A stretch of DNA of 64,000 nt. Source: Herbaspirillum rubrisubalbicans. Lineage in GTDB: Bacteria; Pseudomonadota; Gammaproteobacteria; Burkholderiales; Burkholderiaceae_D. Each line of letters opens with the position of its first letter. Position 1 is the first letter of the stretch. This document shows, piece by piece, positions 9,702 to 16,720 of this stretch. The DNA is taken from assembly GCF_003719195.1 (NCBI RefSeq), contig NZ_CP024996.1, forward strand, positions 4,340,001 to 4,404,000, in the 5' to 3' direction. The notes below the pieces were generated by a model. It was not told the origin of the DNA, ran no database searches, and was given only the letters and a program-made list of their open reading frames with translations. A program made the position numbers and the translations under genes.

Positions 9702-10352
9702 ATGAGCATCCGCATTCTCCTGGTCGATGACCATACCCTGTTTCGCAGCGGCATCCGCCTGCTGCTGCAACGCCATCCCGAATTCGAGGTCGTGGGCGAG
9801 GCCGTCGATGGACTGGATGGCGTCAAGCGCGCCCGCCAGCTGCGTCCCGACGTGGTGCTGATGGATCTGAACATGCCCGGTCTGTCGGGCCTGGAAGCCA
9901 TGCAATTGATCGTGGAGGACTTGCCGGAGACGGCCGTACTGATGCTGTCGGTCTCGGAAGAAGCCGAAGACCTCAGCACCGCCCTGCACAATGGCGCGGC
10001 CGGCTATCTGCTCAAGAACATCGAAGCCGATTACCTGGTGCAGGCCATCAAGCGCGCTGCTGCTGGAGAGCCGGTCATCTCGGAGGCGATGACGGCCAAG
10101 CTGGTGATGCAATTCCGGGCCGCCAGGCCGGGGGTTGCAGGCGATATGAAGGAAAAATTGACCGCGCGCGAACGCGAAACGATGCGCTGCGTCGCACAGG
10201 GCCAGAGCAACAAGGAAATCGCCCGCAGCCTGGACGTGGCCGAGAGCACTGTGAAGATTCATGTACAGAACATCCTCAAGAAGCTCAACCTGAGCAGCCG
10301 GGTCCAGATTGCGGTGTATGCTGTGGAACACGGCCTGGACAAAACGCCCTGA
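9702..10352 (+). CDS. narL: nitrate/nitrite response regulator NarL
   Basis: This 216-residue two-domain regulator pairs with the upstream kinase. The receiver domain (1-120) has the acidic pair Asp9-Asp10, the phospho-acceptor Asp55 in VVLMDLNMPG, and the conserved Lys in YLLKNIE. The C-terminal LuxR/NarL helix-turn-helix is seen as LTARERETMRCVAQGQSNKE followed by STVKIHVQNILKKL. NarL-type regulators activate narGHJI and repress alternative reductases when nitrate is present. Target heptamers would lie upstream of narG or narK, outside this window. Confidence 0.95.
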   Translation: MSIRILLVDDHTLFRSGIRLLLQRHPEFEVVGEAVDGLDGVKRARQLRPDVVLMDLNMPGLSGLEAMQLIVEDLPETAVLMLSVSEEAEDLSTALHNGAAGYLLKNIEADYLVQAIKRAAAGEPVISEAMTAKLVMQFRAARPGVAGDMKEKLTARERETMRCVAQGQSNKEIARSLDVAESTVKIHVQNILKKLNLSSRVQIAVYAVEHGLDKTP

Positions 10353-10411
10353 GCGGCGTACCGTACCGCTCCCCCGCGCCTGATGCGGGCGGCATTTCCG
10401 AAAGAAAGCAT
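10353..10411 (+). other. two small hairpins between narL and the S4-domain gene
   Basis: Two inverted repeats follow the narL stop: GAGCGG paired with CCGCTC across a 9-base loop, then CCCGC paired with GCGGG. Neither is followed by a T run, so they do not look like a classical intrinsic terminator. They could mark a processed or rho-dependent 3' end. Function is unknown. Confidence 0.35.
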
Positions 10412-10633
10412 ATGCAAAAGATCACCTTCCCGCTGCAAGGCCATCCCTACGTCGAGCTCAACCAATTGCTCAAACTCTGCGGCCTGTGCGACAGCGGCGG
10501 CGCCGGCAAGCAACTGGTGGCCGACGGCCAGGTCAAGGTCGATGGCAAGCCCGAGAGCCGCAAGACCTGCAAGATCAGCGCCGGGCAGAAGGTCAGCTTG
10601 GGCGATGTCCAGATCACGGTCACCGAACAATGA
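10412..10633 (+). CDS. RNA-binding S4 domain protein (YbcJ-like)
   Basis: This 73-residue protein is essentially one S4 RNA-binding fold. The pattern is LNQLLKLCGLCDSGGAGKQL followed by VADGQVKVDGKPESRKTCKI, with the usual S4 loop Gly-x-Val-x-Val-x-Gly. Small stand-alone S4 proteins of the YbcJ type bind structured RNA, probably in ribosome or tRNA contexts, but no precise role can be read here. The stop overlaps the start of the next gene (ATGA), so the two are coupled. A GAAAG motif precedes the ATG. Confidence 0.88.
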   Translation: MQKITFPLQGHPYVELNQLLKLCGLCDSGGAGKQLVADGQVKVDGKPESRKTCKISAGQKVSLGDVQITVTEQ

Positions 10634-11244
10634 GCCAGGCCGCCGTCGACGCCCTGCTGGACTTCTGGTTCGGCCCGCAGTGGGATACCCTGCCGGCGCA
10701 CCAGGTGGCCGAACGTCAGAAAAAACTCTGGTGGAGCAAGAACCCGGACATCGACGCCGAATGCCGCCAGCGTTTCGAGCCACTGCTCAAGCAAGCGGCC
10801 GCCAACCAACTGGACGACTGGACTGAAACGCCGCGCTCCATGCTGGCGCTGATCGTGTTGCTGGACCAGATTCCGCGCAACATCTACCGCGACACAGCAC
10901 AAGCCTTCGCCTTCGATGAACTGGCACACCAGTGCTGCCACCTGGCGCTGGCCATGGGACTGGACCAGGCCTTGCCGGCCATCGCCCGGGTGTTCATCTA
11001 CCTGCCGCTGGAACATACTGAAGACCTGGATGACCAGCAGTACGTGGTGCAATTGATGCGGACCCTGGCCAAAGCCGCCAGCGGCGAGGACAAACCGGCC
11101 TTCGATGGCTATGCCGACTACGCCAGGCGGCATCACGCGGTGATCGAACGCTTCGGCCGCTTCCCGCATCGCAACCGCATCCTGGGCCGCACATCCACCC
11201 CGGAAGAAACCGAATTCCTGACGCAACCGGGCTCCTCCTTCTGA
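10630..11244 (+). CDS. DUF924 family protein
   Basis: This 204-residue soluble protein matches the DUF924 pattern. It has LLDFWFGPQWDTLP at the N-terminus, KKLWWSKNPDIDAECRQRFE, the strongly conserved LIVLLDQIPRNIYRDTAQAF, and a C-terminal FGRFPHRNRILGRTSTPEE. The family has a TPR-like all-helical fold and no established activity. The start overlaps the S4-domain gene stop. The two may be cotranscribed, but there is no evidence for a shared function. Confidence 0.9.
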   Translation: MSQAAVDALLDFWFGPQWDTLPAHQVAERQKKLWWSKNPDIDAECRQRFEPLLKQAAANQLDDWTETPRSMLALIVLLDQIPRNIYRDTAQAFAFDELAHQCCHLALAMGLDQALPAIARVFIYLPLEHTEDLDDQQYVVQLMRTLAKAASGEDKPAFDGYADYARRHHAVIERFGRFPHRNRILGRTSTPEETEFLTQPGSSF

Positions 11245-11336
11245 AGTTTTCGAGAACTGCGGACTGATTCGGACTTTTGCTGGAGCGTCATTTTCTTTTG
11301 CCATAGACTCGCGGGCTTTCCTTTCCAGGAGCTCCC

Positions 11337-11852
11337 ATGCGTGGTCGCTGCCGTGGTTTCTCGATGATCGAAGTGCTGGTGGCCATGCTGGTCATCGGCA
11401 CGGGCGCCCTGGCCATGGTGATGCTGCAATTGCACGCCCTGCGCAGCAGCCAGGATAGCGGCCTGCACGCCCGCGCCACGCTGATGGCGCAAGAACTGGC
11501 CGAACTGCGCAGCGCCATGCCGCATCCTGTAGGCACATCTGATCCCTTCCTGTTTTCCTTAAGCCCCGGCAAGGCGCTGCCGGCCCAGGTCGATTGCGAA
11601 CTGGCCGCCTGCAGCCCCAGCGACTTCACCCGCGCCGCGTTGGCCGACTGGACCGGGCGCCTGGTCCGCGATTTCCCGCACGCGCGCGTGACGGTGTGCC
11701 GTGATGGCCGCAGCCGCACGCCGGAGGACTGGCAATGCGATGACCAAGGCAGTGCCCCGGTAGTACTCAAGCTGGGCTGGCGCCGCATCGGTGCAGCCAC
11801 GCCCTCCACCGTGGCCAGCGCCCCGCTGCTGACCCTGGTACTGGGCCACTGA
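11337..11852 (+). CDS. pilV: type IV pilus minor pilin PilV
   Basis: This 171-residue prepilin has a short basic leader ending in Gly. The N-methylation motif FSMIEVLVAMLVIG follows, with Glu at mature position 5, then a hydrophobic helix to about residue 32. The remainder is a small periplasmic domain with cysteine pairs (CELAAC and C-R-D...C). It is the first gene of a run of pilin-like genes and is the PilV-type initiator of pilus assembly. An AGGAG site lies just upstream. A possible promoter with a CATAGACT element lies at about 11303-11310 but is weak. Confidence 0.88.
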   Translation: MRGRCRGFSMIEVLVAMLVIGTGALAMVMLQLHALRSSQDSGLHARATLMAQELAELRSAMPHPVGTSDPFLFSLSPGKALPAQVDCELAACSPSDFTRAALADWTGRLVRDFPHARVTVCRDGRSRTPEDWQCDDQGSAPVVLKLGWRRIGAATPSTVASAPLLTLVLGH

Positions 11853-11854
11853 AC

Positions 11855-12766
11855 ATGAGCCCACTCCTGTCCCCCGCTCAACGCCATGGGATACCGCGCC
11901 AGGCTGGCCTGACGCTGGTCGAGCTGATGATCGCACTGGCCGTGGGTCTGCTGGTGGTACTGGTGGCCGGCAGCCTGCTGCAACAGGCGCGCAGCGCCTA
12001 CCAGGACATCGACGACGCCGGCCGCGTGCAAGAGACCGGTCGCCTGGCGCTGGATCACCTGCAACAGGCCTTGCGCCAGGCCGCTCACCTGCCCTGGGAA
12101 ACCTTGGACGGCAAAACCGCCCCCACCCTCGCAGCCGGCCTGCGCGGCCTGGATAACAGTGGCCAGGCCGAGTTGCTTGATCCTGCGACCGGCCTCTTCG
12201 GCAACAGTACCGGCGACGGCGTCAACCACAGTGATGTGCTGATGCTGGGCTTGTTCGGCACGCCACGCGGCAGCCTGGCACAGGTCGGCAACTGCAGCGG
12301 CGCCGAGGTCGCTGCCGGGCCGTTGGAAGAAAGCGCCCGCAGTTGGGTGATCTACTACATCGCCCCCGGCACGGGTGACGAAGCCGAATTGCGCTGCCGC
12401 TACCAGGGCAAGAATGGCGTCTGGACCTCGGACGCCATCGCCCGCGGCGTGGAAGCAATGCAACTGCGCTACGCCATCGATAGCGACGGCGATGGCGCGC
12501 CGGACCGCTGGCTGGATGCCACGGCCATGCCGGCTGCGGCTTGGCGCCAGGTGGTGCTGGTGCGCATCGCCTTGCTGGTGCGCGGCAGTCAGCGCCGTCC
12601 CGGTGCCAATGAGATCGCGCCGCGCAGCTACGATCTGTTCCTCCCCGGCAGACGCAGCGACGCGGCCTGGCGCGTTACCGAAACCGAAGGTGAACAACGG
12701 CGTCGCGCCGTGTTCCAGGGCACGGTAATGCTGCGCAACCTGGTGGCCACCGGAGCCGCCCCATGA
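11855..12766 (+). CDS. pilW: type IV pilus assembly protein PilW
   Basis: This 303-residue protein has a prepilin cleavage context (Gly then LTLVELMIALAVGL) with Glu5, followed by a long helix and a large periplasmic domain. The LVELMIALAVGLLVVLV start and the conserved AYQDIDDAGRVQETGRLALD region are typical of PilW minor pilins, which help prime pilus assembly. The start lies two bases after pilV. The stop overlaps pilX by four bases, so the pilin genes are translationally linked. Confidence 0.88.
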   Translation: MSPLLSPAQRHGIPRQAGLTLVELMIALAVGLLVVLVAGSLLQQARSAYQDIDDAGRVQETGRLALDHLQQALRQAAHLPWETLDGKTAPTLAAGLRGLDNSGQAELLDPATGLFGNSTGDGVNHSDVLMLGLFGTPRGSLAQVGNCSGAEVAAGPLEESARSWVIYYIAPGTGDEAELRCRYQGKNGVWTSDAIARGVEAMQLRYAIDSDGDGAPDRWLDATAMPAAAWRQVVLVRIALLVRGSQRRPGANEIAPRSYDLFLPGRRSDAAWRVTETEGEQRRRAVFQGTVMLRNLVATGAAP

Positions 12767-13374
12767 ACCTTCTGGTCCAACAGCGCGGCGCCACCCTGAT
12801 GATCGCGCTGATGCTGTTAAGCGTGATCCTGCTGCTGGGTGCGGCGACGACCTCCTTGCTGCTGCTGGACGAACGCGCCGAGCGCAATCACCGCGAACAC
12901 ACCCAGGCCCACCTGGCCGCGCAAGCCGCGCTGGAAGACGCCTGCGAAGACATCCTGCGGCATCGCCGCATCGAACCCGAACAGTTCAACAGCACACTGG
13001 GTTGCCGCACCGATGCCGCGGGCGCCGGACTGTGCCTGGGACGGAACGAACGCAGCGGCTGGAACCCGGCGCAACTGCATGGCCCACTAGCCCTCTCGGC
13101 CAGCTATGGTCAGTTCACCGGACGCCGCTTTCGACCCGGCCTGGAGGCACCGCGCTACCTGATCGAACGTCTGCTGCCCACAGTGGACAAAAACAAATCC
13201 TACCCCGACCAGCCCCCAACCCTGCGCTATCGCCTCAACGCCATCGGCTACGGCCGCCAGGGCGCTGCGGTGGCCCTGCAAGCGGTACTGCAATTGCCGC
13301 CCCAGGGCCAAGCGCTGCCTAGCGCCTGCCCCTTGCGGGCCTGGCGTCCCCTTTATCTCCCTGTATTGGAATGA
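12763..13374 (+). CDS. pilX: type IV pilus assembly protein PilX
   Basis: This 203-residue protein has a short leader ending in Arg-Gly, then ATLMIALMLLSVILLLGAA. The usual Glu at mature position 5 is replaced by Ile, which is common for PilX-type minor pilins that cap the initiation complex. The periplasmic part contains EAPRYLIERLLP, a PilX-like motif. The gene overlaps both neighbours by four bases. pilY1, which often follows pilX, is absent here. Confidence 0.82.
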   Translation: MNLLVQQRGATLMIALMLLSVILLLGAATTSLLLLDERAERNHREHTQAHLAAQAALEDACEDILRHRRIEPEQFNSTLGCRTDAAGAGLCLGRNERSGWNPAQLHGPLALSASYGQFTGRRFRPGLEAPRYLIERLLPTVDKNKSYPDQPPTLRYRLNAIGYGRQGAAVALQAVLQLPPQGQALPSACPLRAWRPLYLPVLE

Positions 13375-13826
13375 ACATGTCTCTTGTCCTCTCCCGCGCA
13401 CCAGCGCGCGGCTTCACCCTGCTGGAAATTCTGGTCAGCCTGGCCATCGTGATCCTGCTGGCTGGCCTGGGCTGGAACGGCTACCGCCACGTCGCCCAGA
13501 AAGCCAGCCGCGCCGAAGGGCGAGCGGCGATCCTGCAAGTGCTGCTGCAACAGGAACGCCACTACGCCTACCAGCATCGCTACAAGGCATTCCAGCCAGG
13601 GGGCGAGGCACACGGCTTCAAGTGGTATTCCGGCGCCACGCCGCAGACCAGCGCCTACGCTCTCTCGGCGCGCGCCTGCGAGGGTGAGGACTTGTCCAGT
13701 TGCGTGCTGGTCAGCGCCGCCCCGGGCGGAACCGGCGTCAATGCCGGCTACCAGGATGAAGCCTGCGGCGTACTTTACGCCGACAGCCGCGGCGCCCGGC
13801 GCGCCGATGGCAAGGATTGCTGGTGA
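13371..13826 (+). CDS. pilE: type IV pilin PilE-like minor pilin
   Basis: This 151-residue prepilin has a leader ending in Gly before FTLLEILVSLAIVILLAGL, with Glu5 present. The body includes YRHVAQKASRAEGRAAILQV, matching the PilE group found at the end of minor pilin operons. A C-terminal cysteine pair (C-G-V ... D-C-W) could form the D-region disulfide. The first ATG overlaps the pilX stop; an in-frame ATG at 13377 is also possible. It is more likely a minor component than the main pilin, because main pilins usually lie elsewhere. Confidence 0.85.
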   Translation: MNMSLVLSRAPARGFTLLEILVSLAIVILLAGLGWNGYRHVAQKASRAEGRAAILQVLLQQERHYAYQHRYKAFQPGGEAHGFKWYSGATPQTSAYALSARACEGEDLSSCVLVSAAPGGTGVNAGYQDEACGVLYADSRGARRADGKDCW

Positions 13827-13830
13827 GATC

Positions 13831-14304
13831 ATGCGCAAACATGGATTTACGCTCATCGAGTTGCTGGTGGTGCTGCTGATCACCGCGCTGATCCTGGCCG
13901 CGGGTGTACCGGTCCTGCGCGACCTCTCCAGCGAACAGCAATTGGCCACGGTCGGCAATGATTTCTTCCACGCCGTCCAACTGACCCGCTCAGAAGCCCT
14001 GCGCGCCGGCCGCCGTGCCGAGATGCGGCCCGTCGAAGACGACGACTGGCAAACCGGCTGGCAGATCAGCGTCGGGCAGCAGGTGCTAGCACGCCATCCA
14101 CCCCTGGCACACGGCATCGCGGTGGCCTACACCAGCGGCGGCGAACTGGTGGCCTACCAGGCTAACGGACAGCCTGTGACGCGCGGCACCTGGTATTTCA
14201 GCGGCGGCACTCATGCACGTGCGGTGGCCATTAATTTCCTGGGGCGAGCCAGGATCTGCAATCCGATCACCGATACCCAGTGCAGCAAGACGCAAGCCGA
14301 GTAA
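13831..14304 (+). CDS. GspH/FimT family pseudopilin
   Basis: This 157-residue protein begins MRKHG then FTLIELLVVLLITALILAAG, a standard prepilin signal with Glu5. The C-terminal part fits the GspH/FimT fold (TRSEALRAGRRAEM, then WQTGWQISV and the final GRARICNP), known from FimT DNA-binding pilins and type II secretion pseudopilins. The ATG at 13831 immediately follows the pilE stop with a GGTGAG site. It ends the pilin cluster and may act in pilus assembly or DNA uptake. Confidence 0.84.
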   Translation: MRKHGFTLIELLVVLLITALILAAGVPVLRDLSSEQQLATVGNDFFHAVQLTRSEALRAGRRAEMRPVEDDDWQTGWQISVGQQVLARHPPLAHGIAVAYTSGGELVAYQANGQPVTRGTWYFSGGTHARAVAINFLGRARICNPITDTQCSKTQAE

Positions 14305-14365
14305 GGCCGACACGCAGGCACATCAAGGGGGGATGCTGCAAAGCCGTGTATATTGACGGGCATCC

Positions 14366-14383
14366 GGTCGCCCCTGGGCGACC
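14366..14383 (+). other. strong hairpin in the ribD leader
   Basis: GGTCGCCC and GGGCGACC form a perfect 8-base inverted repeat separated by two bases, about 20 bases upstream of the ribD ATG. No T run follows, so it is not an intrinsic terminator. It may affect ribD translation or close the pilin transcript. No FMN riboswitch sequence is recognisable around it. Confidence 0.4.
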
Positions 14384-14402
14384 TCATCCGTCTTTGACCG
14401 CC

Positions 14403-15524
14403 ATGACATCCACTGCAGAACCGCTCTACCAGTTCGACATCGAAAACGACCAGCAAGCCATGGCCCTGGCCTTGATCCAGGCCGGCTTCGGCATCCTCGA
14501 CACCACGCCCAACCCACGCGTAGGCTGCGTCATCGTCAAGGACCGGCGCGTCATCGGCGCCGGTTTCACCCAGCCGCCCGGCGGCAACCACGCCGAGATC
14601 CAGGCCATGGCCGACGCTGCCGCCCGCGGCAACGATGTGCGCGGCGCCACTGTCTACGTCACGCTGGAACCCTGCAGCCATTTCGGTCGCACGCCCCCCT
14701 GCGCCGATGCCCTCATCCGCGCCGGCGTAGCCCGGGTGGTGGCGGCCATCGCCGACCCCAATCCGCTGGTAGCCGGCCAAGGCCTGGCGCGCCTGGAGGC
14801 AGCCGGCATTGACGTCGCGTGCGGAATGCTGGAAGAGGAAGCGCGCGACATCAACATCGGCTTCTTGCACCGGATGCGCACCGGTCGTCCGTGGGTACGC
14901 ATGAAAAGCGCCGCCAGCCTGGATGGCAAGACCGCCCTGCACAATGGCGTGAGCCAATGGATCACCAGCCAGGCCGCGCGCGACGATGGCCACATCTGGC
15001 GCGCCCGCGCCTGCGCCATCATGGCCGGCATCGGCACCATCCAGAAGGATGACGCGCAACTGAACGTGCGCGCCATCGAGACCCCGCGCCAACCGCGTCG
15101 CATCGTGGTCGACAGCAAGCTGGCCGTCTCGCCCGAGGCACGCGTGATCCAGGGCGGCAATACCTGGGTCTTCACCGCCACCGACGCCCCTGAAAAACGC
15201 GCCGCCCTGGAAGCCGAAGGGGCCGAGGTGATCCTGCTGGCCAATGCCCAAGGCAAGGTCGACCTGCCCGGCCTGCTACGCGAACTGGGCCAGCGCCAGA
15301 TCAACGAACTGCACGTGGAAGCCGGCGCCAAGCTCAACGGTGCGCTCCTGCGCGAAGGCTGCGTGGATGAATTGCTGGTCTACCTGGCCCCGGCGCTCAT
15401 CGGCGATGGCCGCAACATGTTCGAATTGCCGCCGCTGGAGGATTTGTCGGGCAAGATCGGTATCCGCTTCCACGAGGTCAAGCAGGTCGGCCCGGATTTG
15501 CGTATCCTTGCTCGCTTCGAATAA
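14403..15524 (+). CDS. ribD: bifunctional riboflavin deaminase/reductase RibD
   Basis: This 373-residue enzyme carries out the second and third steps of riboflavin synthesis. The N-terminal deaminase domain shows PNPRVGCVIV, the zinc-binding NHAEIQAM and TLEPCSHFGRTPPC. The C-terminal reductase domain shows RPWVRMKSAASLDGKTAL and INELHVEAGAKLNGALL. The start at 14403 was chosen because upstream in-frame sequence is not conserved in character. ribE follows 34 bases later, so both probably belong to one transcript. Confidence 0.96.
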   Translation: MTSTAEPLYQFDIENDQQAMALALIQAGFGILDTTPNPRVGCVIVKDRRVIGAGFTQPPGGNHAEIQAMADAAARGNDVRGATVYVTLEPCSHFGRTPPCADALIRAGVARVVAAIADPNPLVAGQGLARLEAAGIDVACGMLEEEARDINIGFLHRMRTGRPWVRMKSAASLDGKTALHNGVSQWITSQAARDDGHIWRARACAIMAGIGTIQKDDAQLNVRAIETPRQPRRIVVDSKLAVSPEARVIQGGNTWVFTATDAPEKRAALEAEGAEVILLANAQGKVDLPGLLRELGQRQINELHVEAGAKLNGALLREGCVDELLVYLAPALIGDGRNMFELPPLEDLSGKIGIRFHEVKQVGPDLRILARFE

Positions 15525-15558
15525 TTTTTCTTCAGATTTTTCGTATCAGGACTGAACC

Positions 15559-16185
15559 ATGTTTACAGGTATCGTCGCCGCCATCGGCACCATCACTTCC
15601 GTCACTCCCCTGGCGGCCGGCCCTGATGCCGGCGTGCGCCTGAACATCGACGCCGGCACCCTGCCCATGGCCGACGTCAGCCTGGGCGATTCAATCGCCT
15701 TGAATGGCGCCTGCATGACCGTGGTCGAAAAGACCGCGCAGGGCTTCACCGTCGATGTCTCGCGTGAAAGCCTGCGCCTGACCGCAGGCCTGGACGCGCC
15801 CGGCGAAGTCAATCTGGAAAAGGCCCTGACCCTGGCCGAACGCCTCGGTGGCCACCTGGTCTCGGGCCACGTCGATGGCCTAGGCCAGGTGCATTCCTTC
15901 GAGCCGGTGGGAGAATCGCGCGAGCTGATCGTGGACGCCCCCAAGGCGCTGGGCAAGTACCTGGCCTACAAGGGGTCCATCGTGGTCAATGGCGTCTCGC
16001 TGACGGTCAACCGCGTGGAAGACCTGGCCGATGCCTGCCGCTTCTCAATCAACCTGATCCCGCATACGGTGGAAGTGACCACCTTGAAGCATTTGCAGGC
16101 GGGCAGCAAGGTCAATCTGGAGATCGACCTCATTGCGCGGTATGTGGAACGGATGCTCAGTAGTTCGGCCATGCAACAGCAGTAA
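15559..16185 (+). CDS. ribE: riboflavin synthase alpha subunit
   Basis: This 208-residue protein has the two-fold lumazine-binding repeat typical of riboflavin synthase. It begins MFTGIVAAIGTI, and the first barrel holds LNGACMTVVEKTAQGFTVDV. The second holds VVNGVSLTVNRVEDLADACRF and INLIPHTVEVTTL. The enzyme dismutates two 6,7-dimethyl-8-ribityllumazine molecules into riboflavin. It lies downstream of ribD. The stop is only eight bases from the end of a small convergent gene on the other strand. Confidence 0.97.
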   Translation: MFTGIVAAIGTITSVTPLAAGPDAGVRLNIDAGTLPMADVSLGDSIALNGACMTVVEKTAQGFTVDVSRESLRLTAGLDAPGEVNLEKALTLAERLGGHLVSGHVDGLGQVHSFEPVGESRELIVDAPKALGKYLAYKGSIVVNGVSLTVNRVEDLADACRFSINLIPHTVEVTTLKHLQAGSKVNLEIDLIARYVERMLSSSAMQQQ

Positions 16186-16193
16186 GCCCAGGC

Positions 16194-16400
16194 TTAACCC
16201 ATCCGGCGCAACTTCTCCAACAGCGCCGCTGCTTGCCGTTGCAGTGGCGCCCCATTGGCCGTCTTGCAAGCCAGTTCGATATCTTCCAGCTCAAGTGCGA
16301 GGTGCTCGAGGAAACTGGCGGTGTGCAGCAAGGCGCCGTAGATCGCATCCAGGGAGGGATCGACCAAGGGCTTGGGCTGTTTTTCTTCATCTGCGGACAT
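16194..16400 (-). CDS. small hypothetical protein, 68 aa
   Basis: The 68-residue product is acidic at the N-terminus (MSADEEKQPKPLVDPSLDA) and otherwise a predicted helix pair (YGALLHTASFLEHLALELED, then GAPLQRQAAALLEKLRRMG). I do not recognise the family. Support for a real gene is a strong GGAGGAG Shine-Dalgarno sequence nine bases before the ATG, a tidy amphipathic helical composition, and a stop close to the convergent ribE stop. A longer in-frame start at 16451 exists but has no ribosome site. Function is unknown. Confidence 0.6.
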   Translation of the reverse strand: MSADEEKQPKPLVDPSLDAIYGALLHTASFLEHLALELEDIELACKTANGAPLQRQAAALLEKLRRMG

Positions 16401-16717
16401 CTGCGGGCTCCTCCATACCGGTCTGTCAACCCTGGAGCCAGCACTGCGCATCTTCGGTGCGCAAGCACAGCGCTTGCCACCGGGTTCACCACTCTCATTG
16501 TTTCCTGCCCCAGTGGCGATGAGACTACCCGGTCTTGTCGCGGAAGTTCACACGGCTTCTGGAAAGTCTGCGTTTTATTGGATTTTCTGCGTTTTTTTGC
16601 GCCAGAGAATTTTTGATGATGGCCCTGCGGTGGACGCCGACATGACACACCTGACGCCTGTCATCCATCGTCGTCATGGCCCTAGAACGCATTTCATCAA
16701 TAGACGTGAGATGCGTT
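16401..16717. other. 317-bp gene-free stretch downstream of the Sel1 gene
   Basis: No convincing gene is present. The stretch is lower in GC than its surroundings around 16560-16620, with A/T runs that could hold the promoter of the 68-aa gene. Its right edge carries a 10-bp inverted repeat that continues into the Sel1-gene stop codon. It is the left boundary of the VgrG-effector unit. Confidence 0.6.
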
Positions 16718-16720
16718 CTA
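16683..16720. repeat. perfect 10-bp inverted repeat at the end of the Sel1-repeat gene
   Basis: TAGAACGCAT (16683-16692) and ATGCGTTCTA (16711-16720) are exact reverse complements separated by 18 bases, and the second arm includes the stop codon of the minus-strand Sel1 gene. No T run follows on either strand. It could be a 3'-end stabilising stem or a protein-binding site. Confidence 0.7.

Noticed and set aside
14366..14383. Hairpin before ribD as terminator or FMN riboswitch
   Set aside because: No T run follows, and the conserved FMN riboswitch sequence blocks are missing.
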